IMG/VR virus record: IMGVR_UViG_3300017987_000216
Location: 1 to 35,697 of that record
Strand: one strand, 5' to 3'
DNA: 35,697 nucleotides
Origin: a virus
Positions 31,405 to 35,697 of the stretch are shown one piece after another. The notes under the pieces are model-generated. The model was given only the letters and a program-made list of their open reading frames with translations, did no database searches and was not told where the DNA came from. The position numbers and the translations under genes are program-made. Every line of letters starts with the position of its first letter. Position 1 is the stretch's first letter.

Positions 31405-33141
31405 TCAGTCGTCCCAGATGCCGGGGCGAGGTTCATTTTGTGGTCGAGTCGCCACGCGGCGGCCCCGTATCAATTCACCGGCCAGGTGTTCAATCTGTTT
31501 CACGACATCCACAATTCCGGGCCGGTCCGATTTGTAGGTTGCCGCCATCCGCCGCAGCGCTTCTTTGTACGCTTCGCCGGTCGTGTCCGTGTCCTGGACG
31601 ATGTAATGGTTTTCCGTCGTGCGGCGAGGTTCGTCCGGAAGTCGCACCACCGTTTCGACGGGCGGCGGACCCGCTGACAGGTCCCGCCGCCGTCGTTTTC
31701 GTTCACGCCAGCGCCCCAACAGGAACCCGGCCACCGACAACGCGAGCGAACCGGGAATCGCAATTTCAGGGGCAGCAATCGCCAGCGTCAGGCGAGCCAA
31801 ACGGCCCGCCCATGACACGCCCCTGGAACGTGCGGCGGCGCTTTCGTCGCCTGCGTTAGTCGATTCGCTGCTGCTCGCCGGCGGCGGCGGTTGTGCCGTT
31901 TGTTCCGGGGCGTCGAGTTCCGCCGCCTGTTTCGATTGTTGCAGTTGTTCCAGTTGCCCCGCCAGTTCCCGCGCCCGTTGTTCGGCCGCCGTGGCTCGCT
32001 GTTCCATTTCCGCCAGCCGCTGGTCGATTTCCGCCCCAGCGTCGGGCGGTTCCGGAACCCGCGCGGGCGCTGGCACCGGCTCGGCCTGGCGGTCGCCACT
32101 GCCGGCCGACGACACCAACGCCACGAGATCGGCATACAACCGGCGGCGGTCCGTGAATCCCTGCACCGTGTCGGATTGTCCCCGCCATTCCACCACGAAT
32201 GCCGGGTAGCCCGTCACGTTCCGTTCGTCGCACCAGTGCCGATGGCTTGGCCCGTCGACGTGTTTGATGCAGAATCGCCGCTCCAACGCCGCTCGAAATC
32301 GATCGTCGGTCGAAAACGCCTGGTCGAACGCGCGACAGCGACCGCACCACGTCGCCCCGACCACGTACAACGTCGGACGGTCGCACGTTGGCACGGTGGG
32401 GCGGTCAACGTCCGACGGAGTCGCACGCGAAACCACCCACCTGCGAAAATCCCGCTCGACGTCGATCAGGCCCGTGCCGTAATGTTGGCGAAAGACGGAG
32501 TCCCAGCCGCCCTGTTGTGCCGTCTGCAGCAGTTGCACAAATTGTTCGGGCCCCGACTGCTGCACCAGATATTCGGTCAGGCCGTAGCCTTCCGCGTAGA
32601 AATCCAGCGTGGCCCCCGCTCCGGTGGGATAATCCCGGGCGGCCGTCAAACTCGACAGCGGAATATAACGGCCGCCGCTCACCACACGCCGCAGGCGGTC
32701 CCAGTACAGCTGTTTTTCGGCCCGGTGTTCGCACAGCGTGGCCGCGCCTTCGTCCGCCCAACGTGGCACCGGCTGCCGAAAATGGCTGGCGAAAATCGTG
32801 TGATTCACTTCGTGCGGGATCACCGAATCCAGAATGCGTTGTTCGGTCCCGCGAACATTCATGCCCACGATATGCACCGTTCGGCCCACAAACGCGAAAT
32901 TCGTGGAACCGCTGGCACCCATCGACCCGACCGTGACCTGAATCGAACACGGACGCGACCAGTGCGGCAGCGTTTTCCCCAGCCAGTACACGGCCAGCCG
33001 TTCGCGCTGGTTTTCAGCCGCTTCCGCCACCGCGCGAGCGTCCGCCGCCGTCGTCGCCGTCGCCGCAAAATTGCGAGTCGAAAACGTGGCACCGTCGGCC
33101 ACGCCGACCAGCACGAACAGACACAACATCACGTTTCGCAT
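31405..33141 (-). CDS. Secreted/membrane metallopeptidase-thioredoxin fusion (578 aa)
   Basis: ATG 33141 follows GCGAAAGG. Parts in order: a signal peptide (MRNVMLCLFVLVGVADG, about 1-18); a gluzincin-type zinc peptidase domain with HEVNH (His110, Glu111, His114) and WADEG (Glu131, likely third zinc ligand); a thioredoxin-like domain with ATWCGRC (Cys266, Cys269) and GYPAFVV (cis-Pro loop); a Gln/Glu-rich coiled coil (about 365-410); a hydrophobic stretch (about 450-478, EIAIPGSLALSVAGFLLG); a basic, then polar tail. If the N-terminal half is exported, the peptidase and thioredoxin face outside and the basic tail faces the cytoplasm. Both active sites look intact. Similar peptidase domains occur in planctomycetes. 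A role in crossing or remodelling the envelope at lysis or infection is inferred from location next to the nuclease and NlpC/P60-like genes. Confidence 0.82.
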   Translation of the reverse strand: MRNVMLCLFVLVGVADGATFSTRNFAATATTAADARAVAEAAENQRERLAVYWLGKTLPHWSRPCSIQVTVGSMGASGSTNFAFVGRTVHIVGMNVRGTEQRILDSVIPHEVNHTIFASHFRQPVPRWADEGAATLCEHRAEKQLYWDRLRRVVSGGRYIPLSSLTAARDYPTGAGATLDFYAEGYGLTEYLVQQSGPEQFVQLLQTAQQGGWDSVFRQHYGTGLIDVERDFRRWVVSRATPSDVDRPTVPTCDRPTLYVVGATWCGRCRAFDQAFSTDDRFRAALERRFCIKHVDGPSHRHWCDERNVTGYPAFVVEWRGQSDTVQGFTDRRRLYADLVALVSSAGSGDRQAEPVPAPARVPEPPDAGAEIDQRLAEMEQRATAAEQRARELAGQLEQLQQSKQAAELDAPEQTAQPPPPASSSESTNAGDESAAARSRGVSWAGRLARLTLAIAAPEIAIPGSLALSVAGFLLGRWRERKRRRRDLSAGPPPVETVVRLPDEPRRTTENHYIVQDTDTTGEAYKEALRRMAATYKSDRPGIVDVVKQIEHLAGELIRGRRVATRPQNEPRPGIWDD

Positions 33142-33311
33142 ACGCAACGGCCTTTCGCTTTGCACACTTTCCATTTCCGCCCGCTGCCGCAGCCACACAG
33201 CCGGTTGCGGGCCGACCGAATCGGTTTGGTCACCGGCACGCCCGCGAAAATGCCCGCGAACCGCGACGGTTTCTCAGCGGCCGCCGGCCCGCGTTTCAAT
33301 CGTTTCGACAT
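33129..33311 (-). CDS. Small SEC-C-motif-like zinc protein (60 aa)
   Basis: A 60-residue basic peptide ending in a SEC-C-like zinc motif: LCGCGSGRKWKVCKAKGRCVC. The usual SEC-C pattern is CxCGSGxKxKxC(C/H). Here Cys39, Cys41 and Cys50 fit, but the fourth ligand after Cys50 is Lys. Cys56 or Cys58 may take its place. SEC-C motifs bind zinc and mediate contacts (as at the SecA C-terminus with SecB). Its 3' end overlaps the start of the metallopeptidase gene by 13 nt. Real translation is supported by the motif and codon use. Confidence 0.65.
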   Translation of the reverse strand: MSKRLKRGPAAAEKPSRFAGIFAGVPVTKPIRSARNRLCGCGSGRKWKVCKAKGRCVCET

Positions 33312-33329
33312 CGGCGTCCCATGTGTTCG

Positions 33330-33851
33330 TCAGAAGGATTGTTTCGTTTTCGTGGCCAGTCCCGCCCGCACCATTTGTTCACTCAGTGAGCGATCCGACG
33401 GCGTGCCGTGATCCAATGTCCACGCATGCCCCAGCACGCGGCCGAACGTCAGCGAATCTTCCAGCGACATTCGCAACGGAATCTGCACCCGGATCGGCCG
33501 TTCGTCGACCAGTTGGATCAGTCGTTCCCGCGACCGTTCGCCCCGCCGCTTTTCGTCCGCGTCCTTCGTGTGGATTTCCGGGGCCCAACAATCAATCAAC
33601 CGCACGCGATACCGATGTCGCGATTCGCAGATAATCGTATCCCCGTCGATCACTCGCACGACGACCGCGTCGAGTGTCAAACCCGGCGTCGGACACGAGG
33701 ACACCGGCGCGACGGGGGCCGCTTCGGCGCGGCGCACGTTGACCAGTTGCCCCGGCCACGCCATCGACATCAGCGACCACACGACCAGCGTCAGCACCAC
33801 CGCCACCGTCAGTTTTCGTTGCCAGTTCCAGTGTTCGTTCAGCGGTTCCAT
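33330..33851 (-). CDS. Membrane-anchored thermonuclease (SNase)-like protein (173 aa)
   Basis: Resembles staphylococcal nuclease: VVVRVIDGDTIIC (Asp69, Asp71, Thr72), RYRVRLIDCWAPEI (Arg84, Glu92) and LTFGRVLGHAW (Arg138) are the expected catalytic and metal-binding residues, all present. A single transmembrane helix (about 14-33, LTVAVVLTLVVWSLMSMAW) precedes the domain, so the nuclease would be tethered outside the cytoplasmic membrane. It could degrade host or competitor DNA during lysis or entry, or act as superinfection defence (inference). It is a Ca-dependent nuclease family. Placed between the SEC-C peptide and the NlpC/P60-like gene in the same operon. Confidence 0.85.
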   Translation of the reverse strand: MEPLNEHWNWQRKLTVAVVLTLVVWSLMSMAWPGQLVNVRRAEAAPVAPVSSCPTPGLTLDAVVVRVIDGDTIICESRHRYRVRLIDCWAPEIHTKDADEKRRGERSRERLIQLVDERPIRVQIPLRMSLEDSLTFGRVLGHAWTLDHGTPSDRSLSEQMVRAGLATKTKQSF

Positions 33852-33854
33852 TGG

Positions 33855-34532
33855 TTACGTCCCATAGTCTCGAAGGTGTTTGTAGGTCCCCTGCCGAACC
33901 AGTGTTCGCAGAAGTCGCCCCGGGTTGAACCGGGCCGGGTTGCTGCGATTCATCAGGCAGCACCGCTGCAGCACCGCTGCCACCAGTTCGCTACAGAACA
34001 GCGATTCGATATCCGCCCGGCTGCACGGCAGATACGGCAGCACCCGCAAACCGGAAAATGCCGCGCCGGTCGTGTCGTAACTGGCCGCCGGTTTCGTTTC
34101 ATCGCCGACCCATGAATACAGAATGCGCCGCAGGTTGGCTTGTTCCAGAGCGTCCAGGGCGTCGATGTCGGTCAGCCGGTACTGCACCACACGACCGCCC
34201 GGTCGCAGATAGTCGGCGATGCGGTCTTCGATGGTATGCACCTGCACCCCGTGAACGACCCGCCCCGCTTCCAGACACAAACGGCGAGCCATCGAAGTCG
34301 ATTCGAACCAGTACGTGCGGTCATGGTCTGGCGCGTAACGCGTACACGCGATCGCAACGTGAGACGGCGACCACTTGAGCCCGGCCGGGGCCGTCAGCCA
34401 GCTGGTCAAACTGGTTTCCAGACTGATGCCTTTCGACATCCAGTCGGCCCCCCAACAGGCGAACACGTCGGCCGGTCGTGTGTCGATCGACTGCCGCAGC
34501 TGCTGCGGAATATCGGTCCGCCCGCTGGTCAT
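33855..34532 (-). CDS. Permuted NlpC/P60-like (YiiX-type) enzyme (225 aa)
   Basis: Starts at ATG 34532, overlapping the upstream stop (ATGA). The order of motifs is His58 in SHVAIA, Glu78 in WFESTS and Cys180 in LFCSELVAAV, i.e. His-Glu-Cys. This is the circularly permuted NlpC/P60 papain-like arrangement, in contrast to the Cys-His order of normal NlpC/P60 enzymes. Members hydrolyse or transfer amide or lipid bonds, often cell-wall or lipid linked. It is the best candidate here for an endolysin-like or envelope-modifying enzyme, although no cell-wall binding domain or signal peptide is visible. Many planctomycetes have atypical cell walls, so the substrate is open. Confidence 0.8.
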   Translation of the reverse strand: MTSGRTDIPQQLRQSIDTRPADVFACWGADWMSKGISLETSLTSWLTAPAGLKWSPSHVAIACTRYAPDHDRTYWFESTSMARRLCLEAGRVVHGVQVHTIEDRIADYLRPGGRVVQYRLTDIDALDALEQANLRRILYSWVGDETKPAASYDTTGAAFSGLRVLPYLPCSRADIESLFCSELVAAVLQRCCLMNRSNPARFNPGRLLRTLVRQGTYKHLRDYGT

Positions 34533-35095
34533 GCCGCTGCCTTTGCTTCGATAGCTTCGGTATAGGTTTTCAGCGTGCGATTGAGCGGGCGGACTGTCCA
34601 GACCGAACCGGCTATGCGCAGTTCGGCGATGTTCTTCAGGTTGTACTGACGAGGTTCGACAACCGCCTGCAGGCCCTGCCGGGCGTGTTTGTCTTTCGCC
34701 GGCAGCCACGGGGCCACGTCGGCCGGGTCCAACACTTCCAGCCGGTCGGTTTGAATGTAGAACCAGCGGGCCGATTGAATCTTGATCCACAAATACAGTT
34801 TGCGGCCCCGACCCTTCCCCAGCTGCCGCAGCGGCGTGCCTTTGATCCGAAACGTCGTGCCGTTCTGTTTCACTTTGAAGTCGGTCGGCTTGCGTTCGCG
34901 TTTCCGCTGCCGGTTCACCGTCCGGGCATAGTCCCAGTTGATCGGCCCGCTGATGTTCGCCAGCTTCGCCACGGGCCCCAGATCGTTGCCCCGTTTCAGC
35001 AGTCCCGGGTCGGTGATCGTCGTCACGCCCACGAATTCGGTTTTCTTCCGACGACGCAAACGGCGGCCCAGTTCGTTCACAGTGATTGACGCCAT
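34529..35095 (-). CDS. Hypothetical protein, first late gene (188 aa)
   Basis: Chosen start ATG 35095 (MASITVNELGRRLRRRKK) with GGGGCCGGAAT upstream; ATG 35140 or 35176 are alternatives that add residues of less typical style. The protein is basic with a beta-rich centre (TEFVGVTTITDPGLLKRGNDLGPVAKLANISGPINWDYARTVNRQRKRERKPTDFKVKQNGTTFRIKG) and ends RPLNRTLKTYTEAIEAKAAA. Not recognised. It may bind nucleic acid given its charge. The stop is coupled to the NlpC/P60-like gene by a 4-nt overlap, so the late operon starts here on the available sequence. Confidence 0.6.
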   Translation of the reverse strand: MASITVNELGRRLRRRKKTEFVGVTTITDPGLLKRGNDLGPVAKLANISGPINWDYARTVNRQRKRERKPTDFKVKQNGTTFRIKGTPLRQLGKGRGRKLYLWIKIQSARWFYIQTDRLEVLDPADVAPWLPAKDKHARQGLQAVVEPRQYNLKNIAELRIAGSVWTVRPLNRTLKTYTEAIEAKAAA

Positions 35096-35207
35096 GGATT
35101 CCGGCCCCGACAATAAAGCGGCCCCGACCGGCGCTGGCATGGAGCCACACGACCGGCCGGAGAACTCGCGTTCCACGGCGGGCAGTGTTCCACCCTAGCC
35201 CGTCCGC

Positions 35208-35453
35208 GTGTCAAGAACGAAAGCGCAATCGATGGTAATGCAGGCCGACGGACCGACGGACGAACCACGAAACGAAACGCTCGCGGGGCAGTTCACCCGC
35301 ACCGAAAAATGGGCCATCCGGCGAGCCACCGCCCGACGCGGCCGCCACTGCGGACGTTCGATCAGCGCCGTATTGCGGAATCTGATCTGCCCCCGCAAAC
35401 TGGCCCAGCTCCTGAAAGACGACGCCGACATCCAATCCAGCCGCAACAACTAA
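35208..35453 (+). CDS. Putative ribbon-helix-helix DNA-binding protein (81 aa)
   Basis: The only plus-strand gene at the right end, divergent from the late operon. The centre ETLAGQFTRTEKWAIRRATARRGRHCGRSISAVLRNLI fits a ribbon-helix-helix (CopG/Arc-like) pattern: a strand, helix starting TEKWAIRRA, then a turn (RGR) and SISAVLRNLI. GTG 35208 is listed; ATG 35232 or 35238 are equally possible as starts, and no clear ribosome binding site decides. It could regulate the divergent late promoter. Repeats nearby (35467-35660) would be natural targets. Low-to-moderate confidence because of size. Confidence 0.45.
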   Translation: MSRTKAQSMVMQADGPTDEPRNETLAGQFTRTEKWAIRRATARRGRHCGRSISAVLRNLICPRKLAQLLKDDADIQSSRNN

Positions 35454-35466
35454 CGGCCGCCCATTT

Positions 35467-35574
35467 GGCCCGCCCATCGGTACACACCGGGAAACGCCAA
35501 GCCAGACTGGCCAGCAAATTTGCAGCCGGAATCTATGCGGCTGCAGTACACATTCGGCCCGCCGATCGGTACAC
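35467..35574. repeat. Two 19-bp direct repeats flanking a hairpin
   Basis: GGCCCGCCCATCGGTACAC (35467-35485) and GGCCCGCCGATCGGTACAC (35556-35574) match at 18 of 19 bases. Between them TGCAGCCG (35521-35528) and CGGCTGCA (35538-35545) form an 8-bp stem with a 9-base loop. GTACAC also follows the hairpin. Possibly regulator-binding or recombination sites. Confidence 0.6.
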
Positions 35575-35620
35575 GTTCCAGCAGCGGCGCGAACCCGTCA
35601 CAGTTCAATCCTGCGCCCCG

Positions 35621-35660
35621 GTTACCCGCAGTTACCCGCAGTTACCCGCAGTTACCCGGG
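35621..35660. repeat. Tandem 10-bp repeats GTTACCCGCA
   Basis: Three perfect copies of GTTACCCGCA (35621-35650) and a fourth, GTTACCCGGG (35651-35660), are in direct tandem. The 10-bp period is one helical turn, as in operator or iteron arrays. Confidence 0.75.
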
Positions 35661-35697
35661 CCCGCCGGGCGAAAGAAAGTCTGTAAACAAGTAAGGC

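Larger units (their letters stand above)
35454..35697. other. Right-end non-coding region with repeats
   Basis: About 240 bases without a gene. It contains two 19-bp direct copies (GGCCCGCCCATCGGTACAC at 35467-35485 and GGCCCGCCGATCGGTACAC at 35556-35574), a hairpin (35521-35545), and three or four copies of a 10-bp repeat (35621-35660). The pattern suits protein-binding sites. Confidence 0.55.

Overview
The window reads as one nearly complete temperate, tailed (siphovirus-like) phage or prophage genome. The host is probably a planctomycete. That host call is an inference from overall style: high-GC DNA with strong G/C at third codon positions but GAA preferred for Glu, GAAAGG-type ribosome binding sites, a CsrA-domain protein, an IntI-type recombinase and gluzincin/thioredoxin fusions. 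No host gene or rRNA is present to prove it. The head-gene order (small-terminase position, GpA-like large terminase, gpW-like joiner, lambda-type portal, protease/scaffold, coat) resembles phage lambda.

Left module, about 1-7850, plus strand. It opens with a non-coding region holding a 5-bp-phased array and the 3' half of a CAU tRNA gene, a likely attachment site. Next come three tiny early genes, an XRE repressor with an 18-bp operator-like site over its ribosome binding site and two more copies in an inverted pair behind the gene, and a tyrosine integrase. A run of small genes follows, including a phage CsrA homologue, then a replication-initiator-like gene carrying an internal array of 11-bp and 5-bp repeats that looks like a lambda-type origin inside the initiator. 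After that are a Cys-rich protein, two unrelated small genes that share an in-frame palindromic insert, and a second recombinase of the integron-integrase type.

Right module, 35095 down to 7853, minus strand: one long, tightly coupled late operon. In transcription order it has an unidentified protein, a permuted NlpC/P60-like enzyme, a membrane-anchored thermonuclease-like protein, a SEC-C-like peptide, a membrane-anchored metallopeptidase-thioredoxin fusion and an unknown protein. Packaging and head genes follow, then neck and tail genes: tail tube, tail chaperone with a probable -1 frameshift partner, and an 812-residue tape measure. Last come a distal-tail candidate, three tandem Cys-rich paralogues, several small tail-tip proteins, a 758-residue fibre-like protein and a one-helix membrane protein. 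A small plus-strand ribbon-helix-helix-like gene and a repeat-rich stretch close the right end.

No canonical holin/endolysin pair, helicase, polymerase, CRISPR array or complete RNA gene was seen. The least expected parts are the initiator-embedded iterons, phage CsrA, the paired palindromic inserts, the peptidase-thioredoxin fusion, and the two open frames (one Glu-rich, one Lys-rich) in front of the terminase.
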